A stretch of 64,000 nucleotides of DNA from NCBI RefSeq assembly GCF_030052815.1, contig NC_079510.1:44482725-44546724 (forward strand), read 5' to 3'. The notes under the pieces were generated by a model. It was not told the DNA's origin, searched no databases, and was given only the letters and a program-made list of their open reading frames with translations. Origin of the DNA: Hevea brasiliensis (lineage: Eukaryota > Streptophyta > Magnoliopsida > Malpighiales > Euphorbiaceae). The first letter of the stretch is position 1, and each line of letters starts with the position of its first letter. This document shows positions 1-10,854 of this stretch, one piece after another. Position numbers and translations under genes: made by a program.

Positions 1-279
1 GTACTAATGAAAGAAAACTATCATTCATGAATCAAATGGAGTTCCAGTCTTCCTGTAACAGGAACAAAAGCTGATCAGGCAGATTTGAAGTCCATCCATT
101 TACAAACAGCTGTCCAATCTTCAGTAGAGGGAGGAATGAACAAACAACTATCCAGTCTGAACAAACAGCTATCCAATCTGCACTTCTATTGGTTGCTCTA
201 GGAATGATCATGACTTTGCCAATAACAAGCTGTTTTACATATGAATGATATAGCCTGAAGCTCCCAAGAGATGGGGGCT

Positions 280-402
280 ACAGGATGAGGAAGAATGTTG
301 CAATTTTGCATAGTCAGATTTTATCCAGCACTGCTGATATCCTCTAGCTATGGTGTAATGAAAAGCAACTCTTACAGCCACTCCTCTGTTGCCAAGGGAG
401 AT
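280..402 (-). pseudogene. RNase H-like (RVT_3) fragment, C-terminal half
   Basis: Reading the minus strand from 402 downward gives VAVRVAFHYTIARGYQQC followed by WIKSDYAKL. This matches the second half of the plant RVT_3 RNase H-like domain, where an acidic residue in an E-S-D-like segment follows a helix rich in A, V and R. The N-terminal half of the same domain lies at 32313-32460 on the other side of Copia-1. The target duplication AGGCA (403-407 and 32308-32312) marks where they were joined. The two halves are out of frame by one base just after the junction, so the gene was already decayed or decayed later. Such domains occur at the end of plant LINE polyproteins and as stand-alone 'putative ribonuclease H' genes; which one this was cannot be told. 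The rest of 1-280 shows nothing recognisable. Confidence 0.6.
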
Positions 403-407
403 AGGCA

Positions 408-683
408 TGTTGGAAAAAGAAAGAGGAGAGAAAACACTGTTTTGTATTTCACACATATGAACTTTCAAGTACAAGGGATATATACATATAGGACAGGAGT
501 TTAGACAACCCCTCAAATTCTAATTACATGAACCTAAATTAATATCCATTCATGAACCATCTATGAAATCCAAAAAGACACATACTTTGAATTATTACAT
601 TAATTATATTTAATCGCCTAGAAAAAATTAAAAGATAAATGAACCTAGACATATATAGGAAATTGCAAATTATTTTTTCAACA
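408..683 (-). repeat. Copia-1 3' LTR (276 bp)
   Basis: On the plus strand the repeat starts TGTTGGAAAAAG and ends TTTTTTCAACA, a TG...CA repeat. It matches 31961-32307 along its length apart from a 71-bp insertion in that copy and roughly 10% substitutions. The target duplication AGGCA lies directly outside at 403-407, and the polypurine tract lies directly inside at 684-692. Confidence 0.92.
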
Positions 684-1251
684 CTCCCTCTTAATTTGCA
701 ATTTTCTTTTTCACTCCAAGACTAGCACATAATCTTTGAAAAACCTCAAACTTGAGTGGCTTGGTAAAGATATCCGCAATTTGATCTTGAGACTTTACAT
801 ACTTGAGCTCTAGTTCCTTTTTAATAATGCATTCTCTAATAAAATGATACATTGTATCTATATGCTTGCTTCGATCATAAAACACCAGATTCTTAGCAAG
901 AGCTTGTGCGGACTTATTGTCAATACAAATCTCCGTGGCTCACTCTTGGGTTAAATAAAGCTCTTTTAACAATCTTCTAAGCCAAATAGCATGATAAGTA
1001 CAAGAAGTTGCCGCCACATATTCCGATTCACAAGTTGACAATGTAACAATGGATTGCTTTTTAGAACTCCATGTAATTGCACAATCACCCATAAAAAATA
1101 CAAAACTAGTTATACTTTTTCTATCATCAACATCTCCAGCAAAATTACTATCACAAAATCCCACAAGCTTGAACTCATTAGATGAAGAATAAAATAACCC
1201 AAAATCAATGATACCTTTAAGGTAATGTATAATTCTTTTAGCAACATTCAT
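684..1251 (-). pseudogene. Copia-1 RNase H and pol C-terminus
   Basis: The minus strand encodes the end of a Copia polyprotein. The segment near 1250-940 reads RIIHYLKGIIDFGLFY then FCDSNFAGDVDDRKSITSF and WSSKKQSIVTLSTCESEYVA, the standard Copia RNase H with its D (CDSNFAGD) and E (STCESEY) catalytic positions. After a stop near 940 the reading continues as YDRSKHIDTMYHFIRE and DQIADIFTKPL, ending in a lysine-rich tail at 691 next to the polypurine tract. The stop near 940 and loss of frame show it is dead. It joins in sequence to the reverse transcriptase block at 14284 once Gypsy-1 is removed. Confidence 0.9.
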
Positions 1252-1256
1252 GTAAG

Positions 1257-2744
1257 TGATGCATGCATTTTAGATCATCATTTAGGAGTAATTTTTGCAC
1301 ATAATTTACCCTTATTCATAGCTATTATTTTAGATATTAGTATATATTTAGTCAATTTTGCAATTTTCACTTTTCTTAGTTTAATTTTTGGAATTCATTT
1401 GTTTTGTAGGATAAATTTGGAGAAATTTGATGTATTTTGATCAGAGTAGCCATTTGGAGGAGATTAAAATCGAATTGCAAAAATTTTGAAGTTGAGTAAA
1501 AATGGCGAGAGCGACACAACTGCGGCAAAGACAACCGAATGAGCTTATGTCGCAGGTTGTGTCGATCGTCAGATATTCACGCCGAGAGCGACACAACCCG
1601 CGACACAACTGACTCGGCTTATGTCGTTTTTACTGGAAAATAATTGACGTGGCATTTCCGTTACTCCAGCTTTTTACCTCACTTTCTCTGGATCCTTCCC
1701 CCTTTTACCCATTCTAGAACAGTCCCCTCGCCTATATAAAGTGCCCTTTATCACTTTCTTTCCATATAGAGAGCAAGGGAGTCATTTTCGGAAAAGTTAG
1801 AAAGAGAGAAGGAGGAGCACCTTCTGCATTTTCTTCAGCAGCAGCAAGGATCACGTTTCTGCACTTTTCTGCAGAGATCCTTCTGCAATTTGCTGGGTTT
1901 TTTCTACCCCTTTTAGCTTACATTTCCATTATTTCTTCATTTCTTCATTTGGGTTTGTCTTTAAACAATGATTTGTGAGTAGTTGATTGAGATTCTAGAG
2001 ATGGGTTTGTAAATATTGATTTGTATTGTGGTTTTGAACTGATTTAGCCATTTAAATGGGATTTGTTATATTTTGATTTATTGCTTGTGTGCTTATTGCC
2101 TTGCTTGATGAATGGGCCCTCATTAAGTTAAGTTTTAATCCTTAATAGATGGAGTGAAATTTGAATATTGGGGATGGATAATCTTGCAATAAACTTTATT
2201 TTCTTGGTGTTAGAAATAAGCTAAGAAGATTAAGGGGAATTTTCCAAAAATCAATTTTATGCATTAGTTGGGTTTTTGTTAGATTTGAAATACCGTGAAA
2301 ACAGGGTTTGATTTAATGAAAACCAATTTTGAGATGCTTGAAAAAGGTTTCAAAAATTTAAGAATTGATTTCCCTCAAAATTGCAATTCTCATGTGTTTG
2401 GCTAAATTAATGATAAACCACATGCAAACAATATTGAAAATCCAATCTCTAGAATCAATTTTATTTTTATTGAATTTAGATTTAATTCTTTTTAATTTCA
2501 TAAATAGAAATTTCAAATTAATTTTTGGTAATCTAGTTTAATTAATTTTAATTAATTGTTTGATTTAGTTTTAATTTCTCAAATACCAATTTTAATTCTA
2601 AATTTCATTTTTAATATCTTTAAATTTTGTCATTCTAATTAGCTTATCCTTTTATTTCCAATTTAAGCACAATTCCCTGTGGGATCGATATCATTTTTAA
2701 AACTATACTACTGTGACCCGTGCACTTGCGGACACACCGTATCA
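1257..2744 (+). repeat. Gypsy-1 5' LTR (1488 bp)
   Basis: Begins TGATGCATGCATTTTAG and ends ACACACCGTATCA. Same length as the copy at 12796-14283 and nearly identical, with scattered substitutions and small compensating indels (for example around 1503-1530 and 2155-2165). It contains a TATA box at 1733, a segment at 1510-1630 with several direct and inverted CGACACAAC motifs, and a long AT-rich 3' half. The duplication GTAAG precedes it. Confidence 0.94.
1733..1740 (+). promoter_or_regulatory. TATA box of Gypsy-1 LTR
   Basis: TATATAAA within CGCCTATATAAAGTGCCC, repeated exactly at 13271-13278 in the other LTR. It lies about 475 bp into the LTR, where the U3/R boundary would be expected, with a pyrimidine-rich stretch about 25-35 bp downstream. 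This is the likely start of element transcription; position and consensus are the only evidence. Confidence 0.6.
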
Positions 2745-2750
2745 AGTTTT

Positions 2751-2768
2751 TGGCGCCGTTGCCGGGGA
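2751..2768 (+). other. Gypsy-1 primer-binding site (tRNA-Asp type)
   Basis: TGGCGCCGTTGCCGGGGA starts six bases after the 5' LTR. It is complementary to the 3' end of plant tRNA-Asp, the usual minus-strand primer of Athila/Tat elements. Confidence 0.85.
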
Positions 2769-2868
2769 ATTGTTTGTTTTAAGTTGGATTTTAATTGTTT
2801 TAAGCTAATTAGAATTTTTATTTTCTTTTATTTTCACTATTGTTCCTTGTGTTTTTCAGGTACTTTTC

Positions 2869-4638
2869 TTGTTTATGAGACGATCGAAAAGCACAAGTGA
2901 CACCGAATTGTTGTTCAATCCTGAAATTGAAAAATTCTGTCGAGCCAACAAAAAGGAATACAAAAAAAGAAAAGAAGCAGAAAAAGAAGAACAACAAATA
3001 TTTGAGCAAGAGGAGACAATCGAAAATATGGAGAATCAAAATAGAGCTATTGGTGGAAACAATGGAGGAAATGAGCAAAACGGGCAAAATGCAGTTGCTA
3101 ATCAAAATGATCCTCAAAGAAGATCCATGTTAGACTATGCTTTTCCTAGATGTACTGATGTGAGAGATAACAGACCTATTATTGGAGCTAATCAATTTGA
3201 GTTAAAAACTGGTCTCATTCAAATGGTTCAGAATTCACAATTTGGAGGTAGTCCACTTGAAAATCCTCATTCCCATTTGAAGAAATTTTTGATGATATGT
3301 GGTACACAAAGACAACCTGGAGTTTCAGATGAAGTTATTCGGCTCACCTTATTTCCATTTTCTCTTCGGGATTCAGCATTGGAGTGGTATGACTCACTCC
3401 CACAAGCTATTATAGCTACTTGGGAGCAGCTATCTCAAGCTTTTCTATCTCAATTTTTCCCACCTGGGAAAACCACTCATTTGAGGAATTTGATGGTAGC
3501 TTTTAAACCAAGGGATGATGAAACTTTGTATGAATCTTGGATGAGATTTAAGGAGCTTGAAAGGCAATGTCCTCATCATGAAATACCCAAATGGATGATT
3601 GTTCAAAATTTCTACACCAGAGTTACTCCAGCCATAAGAAACACAATTGATTCACAAGCAGGAGGAGATTTCATGAGAATGACAAGTGAAGAATGCTATG
3701 ATCTATTAGAGAAGATTGCTCATAATACCCATTTATGGGGAAATCCTAGAGCACTTGAGCCAAAGAAAGCTGGGATCTATGAACTAGACTCAGTTAGCTA
3801 CATGAATGCAAGATTTGATCAGTTGACTCAGCTTCTTAGTGATTTTTGCACAAAGGCAACAAACTCAACTCCTATAACTATGCAACAAGTTGCCTTCACA
3901 GATGGAACTCAAAGTTGTGGAGTTGATTACTCTTCTTATGGTGATGATTATTTGCAGGAGCAAGCTGCTTATGCAGGAGGTTATCAACAGAAACCTATGG
4001 GAAATGCTTACTCTAATGTGAACAACTCAACATGGAGACCACAAGCAACTTTTGCTCAACAAGGCCAAAGCTCAAATTATGCTCATAACCAGCAGTTTAT
4101 GCAGCAAAATAGGCCTCAATTTCAGCCTCAATTTCAGCCCACAAGGCAGCCACCACCGGGATATCAAGCAAGAGCACAACAATCCCTTCCATCTCATGAA
4201 CCGAAGCCAACCTTGGAGAGCATGATGGAGAAATTTTTTGCTGAACAAAGCAAAATGAATAGCAAATTGGAGGAAGAAATGCAACACATGAGACAAACCA
4301 TGGATCAATTACAAGTCCACAACCGCATGTTGGAGACTCAATTGGCGCAACAAGCAAGCTCATCAGGAAGCAATTCCTATGGGAAACTACCTAGCCAACC
4401 ACAAAACCCTCATGAACAATGTAAGGTTGTAACCTTAAGAAGTGGTAAAAAAGTTGGTCAAGAGAGTGAAAACAAGAGAGAAGAAAAAGAGAGCACAAAA
4501 GAAGAAAATTCAGTTGAGAGCAAGAAAAATGAAAAAGAAGAAGAAAGCAAAAGTGAGCAAGAAGAGGGAGAGAAACCATACATCCCACAGACCTTACAAG
4601 CCCACCCTTCCCTACCCTCAAAGATTCATCAAGCATAA
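2869..4638 (+). CDS. Gypsy-1 gag (589 aa)
   Basis: An open 589-residue frame that would form the particle shell of the element. The start is the ATG at 2869, about 120 bp after the LTR. Residues about 100-290 form a Retrotrans_gag domain: FSLRDSALEWYDSLP followed by ATWEQLSQAFLSQFFPPG. Residues about 370-480 are rich in Q, P and N, followed by a predicted coiled coil (MMEKFFAEQSKMNSKLEEEM) and a highly charged K/E tail. No CCHC zinc knuckle is visible, as usual in this lineage. Near 4585-4595 the frame leaves that of protease: the gag frame runs on to a stop at 4638 while the protease leader continues in the next frame. This may be a decay indel or a programmed shift; sister elements usually read through, so I favour an indel. 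Confidence 0.87.
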   Translation: MFMRRSKSTSDTELLFNPEIEKFCRANKKEYKKRKEAEKEEQQIFEQEETIENMENQNRAIGGNNGGNEQNGQNAVANQNDPQRRSMLDYAFPRCTDVRDNRPIIGANQFELKTGLIQMVQNSQFGGSPLENPHSHLKKFLMICGTQRQPGVSDEVIRLTLFPFSLRDSALEWYDSLPQAIIATWEQLSQAFLSQFFPPGKTTHLRNLMVAFKPRDDETLYESWMRFKELERQCPHHEIPKWMIVQNFYTRVTPAIRNTIDSQAGGDFMRMTSEECYDLLEKIAHNTHLWGNPRALEPKKAGIYELDSVSYMNARFDQLTQLLSDFCTKATNSTPITMQQVAFTDGTQSCGVDYSSYGDDYLQEQAAYAGGYQQKPMGNAYSNVNNSTWRPQATFAQQGQSSNYAHNQQFMQQNRPQFQPQFQPTRQPPPGYQARAQQSLPSHEPKPTLESMMEKFFAEQSKMNSKLEEEMQHMRQTMDQLQVHNRMLETQLAQQASSSGSNSYGKLPSQPQNPHEQCKVVTLRSGKKVGQESENKREEKESTKEENSVESKKNEKEEESKSEQEEGEKPYIPQTLQAHPSLPSKIHQA

Positions 4639-7600
4639 ACTAGACAAACAATTTGGCAAATTCCTTGAAGTGCTAAAGAAGTTGTATATCAATGTGCCAT
4701 TCACTGAGGCACTATCCCAAATGCCAAGTTATGCCAAATTTTTGAAGGAGATTCTTTCCAACAAGAGAAGGCTAGAAGATTATGACACCATCAACTTGGG
4801 AGAGCAATGCAGTGCTATAATCCAGAAGAAGTTACCTCCCAAACTCAAAGATCCGGGTGTGTTTTCCATTCCTTGTCATATTGGTGATAATTGTGTGGCA
4901 AATGCCTTATGTGACCTTGGAGCTAGCGTCAGCCTAATGCCACTTTCAATATATGAGAAGTTGAATATGGGAGAGTTGAAGCCCACAAACATGTATCTTT
5001 CATTGGCTGACCGTTCAATTAAGTATCCGGAAGGCATTCTTGAAAATGTGCCTATCAAGGTTGGGAAATTTTACATTCCGGTGGACTTTGTCATTTTGGA
5101 TATGGAAGAAGACACAAAAGTTCCTATCTTATTGGGAAGACCCTTTTTGGCAACAGCTGGTGCATTAATTGATGTAAAGGGTGAGCAATTGACGCTTAGA
5201 GTGGGAGATGATCAAATGATATTCAACATCAATCCAGCCATGAAAAGGAAACATGAAGAAGTTGAGTCTTGTTTGCGGGTAGACATTATTGATGAGATTG
5301 TTCAAGAGCATTTCAGACAAAGCTATCCACACGACCCTCTTGAAAATTGCTTAGTCCATGGTGGGAGCATTGATGATGACAATCACAACATAGCTGCTTT
5401 TGCACAACACTTGGAGAGCTCTCCACCACATCCTGAAGCCACAATTTTTCAACTTGAAGGAGTGCAAAATTTGGAGATCAAACCACCATCATTAAAGGTA
5501 GAGGATGCCCCAAAGGTAGATCTTAAACCTCTTCCTTCCAACCTCAGGTATGCTTTTCTTGGACCAAATGAAACATATCCTGTTATAATTAATGCATCAT
5601 TGACTAATATTGAGAATGAAAAATTGTTGAGAGTTTTGAGAGAATATAGAAGAGTTTTGGGTTATGCAATTGATGATATAAAGGGAATTAGTCCAACAGT
5701 TTGTATGCATAGGATTTTCCTTGAGCCAAATAGTAAACCTTCCATTGAACACCAAAGAAGATTGAATCCTACAATGAAGGATGTTGTGAAAAAGGAAATC
5801 CTAAAATTACTAGCTGCTGGAATTATTTACCCCATTTCTGACAGTGAGTGGGTTAGTCCTGTGCATGTTGTACCAAAAAAAGGTGAGGTGACAGTTGTTA
5901 AAAATGAGAATAATGAATTAATACCCACTAGAACTGTTACAGGTTGGAGAATGTGCATAGACTATAGGAAGTTGAACAATGCTACAAGAAAAGACCATTT
6001 TCCCCTTCCTTTTATGGATCAAATGTTAGAGAGATTAGCCAAGCATTCATTCTTTTGTTACTTAGATGGATATTCTGGTTTCTTTCAAATTCCAATACAT
6101 CCTGATGACCAAGAAAAAACTACCTTTACCTGTCCCTATGGCACCTTTGCCTATCGAAGGATGCCATTCGGATTGTGTAATGCGCCTGGCACATTTCAAA
6201 GGTGCATGATGGCCATTTTTTCTGATTTTATTGAAGAAATTATGGAGGTCTTCATGGATGACTTTTCAGTTTATGGCACTAATTTTGATTCATGCTTGAC
6301 TAATTTGTCTAAAATTTTGCAGAGGTGTGCTGATAATGATTTGGTGTTGAATTGGGAGAAATGCCACTTTATGGTCCAAGAGGGGATCGTTTTAGGGCAT
6401 TTAATCTCAAATAGGGGAATTGAAGTGGATAGAGCTAAAATATAAATTATTGAAAAAATGCCCCCTCCAACCACTGTCAAAGGAGTGCGGAGTTTCCTTG
6501 GACATGCTGGGTTTTACCGGTGATTTATTCAGGATTTTTCTAAACTTGCTAAACCCTTAACAAATCTTTTGAATCATGATGTTAAATTTGATTTTAATCA
6601 AGATTGTATGGTTGCTTTTTGCAGGTTAAAGACGGCATTAACAACAGCTCCTATCATGCAACCCCCAGATTGGACTTTGCCATTCGAAATCATGTGTGAT
6701 GCAAGCGAGTTTGCTGTTGGAGCTGTCCTTGGCCAGCGAAAAGATAGAAAACCTTATGCCATTTACTATGCAAGCCGAACCCTTGATGAAGCTCAAGTTA
6801 ATTATGCCACAACTGAAAAGGAGTTCCTTGCGGTAGTATTTGCACTCAATAAATTTCGTTCTTATTTGGTCAACTCAAAGGTAATAGTTTTCACTGATCA
6901 TGCAGCAATAAATTATTTTATTTGCAATAAAGTAGCTAAATCTAGTTTGATTAGATTGATTTTTTTTCTTCATGAATTTGATTTTTATATAAGAGATTAA
7001 AAGGGTGTTGAGAATGTGGTGGTGATCACCTTTCTAGGATATAAAGTGAAAATAAAGATGATGAAATTGTGCCAATTGATGAATTTTTCATGAATGAGCA
7101 GTTGTATGTGTTGAATTCTGCACTTCCATGGTTTGCTGATATTGTGAATTTCTTGTCTTGTGGTGTCTTGCCACCTGATTTATCTTGGCAGCAAAAGAAA
7201 AGATTCTTGCATGATGTTAAATTTTATTCCTGGGAAGAACCTCTTTTGTTTAGAAGATGTAATGATGGAATAATTAGGAGATGTATACCAGAGGAAGAAA
7301 TAAATGATGTTATTTACCATTGTCATTCCTCTGAATATGGTGGTCATTTTAGTGTCTCAAAAACTGTTGAAAAGGTCTTAACATCAGGTTTCTATTGGCC
7401 TAAAATGTTTAAACATGTGAGAGACTTTGTAAGCAGGTGTGATAGGTGCCAAAGGGTAGGCAACATTTCCAAGAGAGATGAGATGCCTCAACAGTCTATA
7501 TTAGAAGTTGAATTATTTGATGTGTGGGGAATTGATTTCATGGGGCCATTTCCATCTTCTTATGGAAATAAATATATCTTGGTAGGGGTGGACTATGTAT

Positions 7601-8411
7601 CTAAATGGGTAGAAGCTATTGCTACACCTACCAATGATGCAAAAGTTGTGGTGAAATTTCTGAAAAAATTTATTTTGACCAGGTTTGGTGCCCCACGTGC
7701 CATAATCAGTGATGGTGGTAGCCATTTTTGCAACCACCAATTTGAAAAATTGATGAGAAAATATGGGGTAAAGCATAGGATTGCCACACCATATCACCCT
7801 CAAACAAATGGCCAAGTAGAAATCACAAATAGAGAAATCAAGCAAATCTTGGAGAAAAGCACAATAAGTCCAGAAAAAATTGGTCCCTTAAATTAGATGA
7901 CACTCTTTGGGCATATAGAACAGCGTTTAAAACCCCCATAGGAACTACACCTTATAGGTTAGTTTTTGAGAAATCATGCCATTTGCCCGTAGAGTTAGAA
8001 CATAAAGCTTATTGGGCCATAAGAGCAATCAATTTTGATTTACAAGCTGCTGGACACAAAAGACTTTTGCAACTTGATGAGTTAGAAGAATTGAGACTTG
8101 ATGCTTATGAAAATGCTAGGATCTATAAAGAAAGAACAAAAAAATGGCATGATAAGCATATCAAGAAAAAGGACTTTAAAGAAGGAGATTTGGTTCTCTT
8201 ATTCAATTCAAGGTTGAAATTTTTTCCAGGAAAATTAAGATCAAGGTGGTCCGGTCCATTCAAAATTGTGAAAGTTTTATCTCATGGTGCTGTGGAAATT
8301 TTTGGTGAAAAATCTGGTAATTTCAAGATAAATGGACAAAGGTTGAGGCATTATTTAGCTGGTGAGCCAATTGAGAAAATAACAACTTGCTATCTTTCTC
8401 ATTCTCCATGA
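4595..8411 (+). pseudogene. Gypsy-1 pol: protease, RT, RNase H, integrase (broken)
   Basis: Protease shows CDLGASVSLMPLSI near 4910 and ILLGRPFLATAGA near 5130. Reverse transcriptase has CIDYRKLNNATRKDHFPLPF near 5950-6010 and the catalytic box VFMDDFSVYG near 6250. A TAA at 6443 and a TGA near 6521 interrupt the RT thumb. RNase H (6569-7000) keeps IMCDASEFAVGAVLG, ATTEKEFLAVVFAL and FTDHAAINY. Integrase (7069-7896) has an HHCC finger ([10 protein letters not shown] and CDRCQRVG) and the D-D-E core with [20 protein letters not shown] and [13 protein letters not shown] frameshift near 7880 puts the integrase C-terminus into 7983-8411. All domains are present but stops and shifts prevent a full product, so it would depend on helper elements. 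Confidence 0.9.
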
Positions 8412-9381
8412 AATTTTGAGTGAGTATGGTCAAGCTAAAGACCTAAACTTAGCATTTTTGTACATAACTCATAATTTTCCATTAATTCTTTATTTCTTTT
8501 ATATATTTGTTTTAAGCTTTTCTATACTCCTTACTCAGAATCTAACATTGTTCTAATTTCCTTGTGCAGATGGGATGCAATGCATTGCAAGCAAATGAGC
8601 AATAAAAATTTTATTTTTTTAGCTTTAAATTTTAGGTTTTTAATTTGTTCACTTATAATTTTCATCTCTCTTTTGTTGAATATTTGCTGGTTCATATTGC
8701 TGGATTCATTGCCCTTTTGGTTAATTTTAAGAGAAAATTTTTCCAAATTTTAACATCTTGGTTTAACAAGAAAATTATTTGAATATGGGTGTGTGAATTG
8801 GTGCTTTGAAAAAAATTATTTTGTGCGAGTATTTGATGAACACAACAAGTTGGACAATTAGAATTCATGTTATGAAGGTTTAATTATTTGAAATCTAATT
8901 TGTTTCAATTTTTTTTAGGTGCTATGAAATTTGGTCAAATTGGGCAGCAGATTACATAACCGGGTTTTGCTTGTGTCGCCGCTTGTGTTCGCTGGGCACC
9001 CTTTTGGGATAAAAACTCCCTTCACCGGAATGGGCCAGCAGCAAACCCAAAACCCTAAAAACCGTACCCCACCAGCCCAAGCCCGAAATTAAACCTAAAA
9101 TCCAAACAAAACCCAAAAGCCTATACCCAAGCCCACAACCCAAACCTAAAGACCCTAACCCGATAGCCCATTACCTTCATCTTCCTCTCGACATCGCCCC
9201 CGACACAACCCTCCCTGCCGTAACCTTCATTTTTCCCGTCGCCTTCACCGGCCGCCATTCTTCCCATATTTCTCCTTTTCCGATCACACCCCTCCATTTC
9301 ACCATATCCGACTCCCCATTATCCTTCGAAAACTCATCTCCCCACTCCTCACAGCCGCCATAACCCCAAACCACGCCACCC
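8412..9381 (+). other. Gypsy-1 spacer between integrase and third ORF
   Basis: No reading frame is convincing. The first half is T-rich; 9040-9175 is a strongly A/C-biased stretch full of AACCC/ACCCA words. In Athila-type elements this zone can hold the splice acceptor for the downstream ORF, and a pyrimidine tract ending in AG is present near 8910-8918, but splicing is not shown. Confidence 0.4.
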
Positions 9382-10854
9382 ATGCAAGCCGACCCATCGC
9401 CGGCCCATTCTGGTGACGCTCCGATCGCCACCTTCAAGAAGAAAAAGGCGAAAAGTATCAAACCTCACAAATTGACGGGCGGCGTCAAGCGGAAACAACC
9501 AGAACCAGCCACAAAACAACCCCCAATCCCGCCTCCAATGCCGGACGCACCTGCTGACCGACGTGGCATTCCGAAATCAGCAGTTAAGCGCCCCGGTACG
9601 TCTAAAGGTAACCTTGCATTCCCTTCCTCTTCACCTACTGCTATACATTGGATATTACCTACTGCCGAAATGAAGAAAAATAAGGCAAGAGTTGCAGCCC
9701 GACAAATGGTTCAAACTCGATATTTAGATGTGTCTACACTTAAAACCTTGAAGATTTATGATGAAATGCAGTCTCTGTTAGATGCTTTAGGTTGGGTGCG
9801 ATTTGCACATAAACAGGAACTGGTCTACCCCATTTTAGTGCAGGAATTTCTGGCCTCCCTGTCCACTAATGAGCATAAAATTGCTTTGGACAATGACTTG
9901 ACGATCCATTTTAGATGCCTTGGTCAAGATAGGGTGCTGTCTATGGATAATTTTCACCATATATTTGGCTTTCCACCTGATGGTCTGTTCAAAATACCCA
10001 CTAACCAATGGGACTATAATGCATGTGAATTTTGGAAGCGCATTGCCCCTTCAGCAGGTAACTTCAAACCAGACACGATAAGGCCTCCAAAATTGAAAAT
10101 CATGCCTTGAGATTGCTTCAGCGCCTAATTGCAAATACTATTTTAGGCAGAGGATCCAGTGTTGGCACAATGTCACAATATGATCTCTTCTTTTTGTGGT
10201 GTGCAAAACCGGCAAAAGGCTTCCCCAGTTATTATTTACCGCCATGTGATTCGCTGGACCACTAGAAGTCTGGTAGTATTGTCTTTGGAGGCTTAGACAC
10301 ACCTATTGCACATTATTTTGGGTTTAATCATAAAATTCACAAGTGTCCTGCTCTTCCAACTGGTTTGTTATTTTTGTATGGACATCATCTGGCCAAACAA
10401 AAATTTTGTATCAAAAATGAAGCTACTAAGCGATGAGATTCTGCACTAATGCACAAACCACTGGTTCTCCCACGCCATTAGTTCATCCTCGGACTACGAG
10501 CGACCATTTGTGCGACCTTCTACACAACCTCCAAGACGAGCTCCACGGTAGCTCAACTACGCTGGACCATCCATAGCAACTATTTTGACATTCATGGAGA
10601 ATCTCAGTGATGAGATCTATTCTTTTCGGCAAATGACGGATGTTAATTTTCAGACACTGCGAGACTTAGCTGACATATATTTGGATCGAAGTGCTGAAAT
10701 GCCAGATGAATTGAAAGTCATGCGAGCTAAGCTGGAGAAGATCGAAACAAACCAGGCACTGATTTTGAGCATCATCTCTCCACAGCAGCCACCACAAGCA
10801 CCGCCTCCACAAGATGGCAAGGGCAAAGGACTTCTCGTACCCGACTGACCAGCT
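9382..10854 (+). pseudogene. Gypsy-1 third ORF (Athila ORF-1 / plant transposon protein-like)
   Basis: An open frame from 9382 to 10110 starts with a proline- and lysine-rich segment (about 90 residues) and continues into a globular part with VYPILVQEFLASL, IHFRCLGQDRVLSMDNF and HHIFGFPPDG. This pattern resembles the family annotated in plants as Athila ORF-1 or 'putative plant transposon protein'. After the stop, frameshifted similarity continues (LFFLWCAKPAKGFP, then GLDTPIAHYFGFNHK) to a last open piece at 10585-10848 (residues MENLSDEIYSFRQM..., coiled-coil-like, then a proline-rich end). It lies where other Athila elements carry their env-like gene. No signal peptide or membrane helix is visible, so an envelope role is not supported. 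It is decayed by at least two shifts. Confidence 0.6.

Noticed and set aside
9040..9175. Telomere-like AACCCTAA words
   Set aside because: Only scattered, irregular AACCC and ACCCTAA words in an A/C-rich spacer of Gypsy-1; no array of the plant telomere unit.
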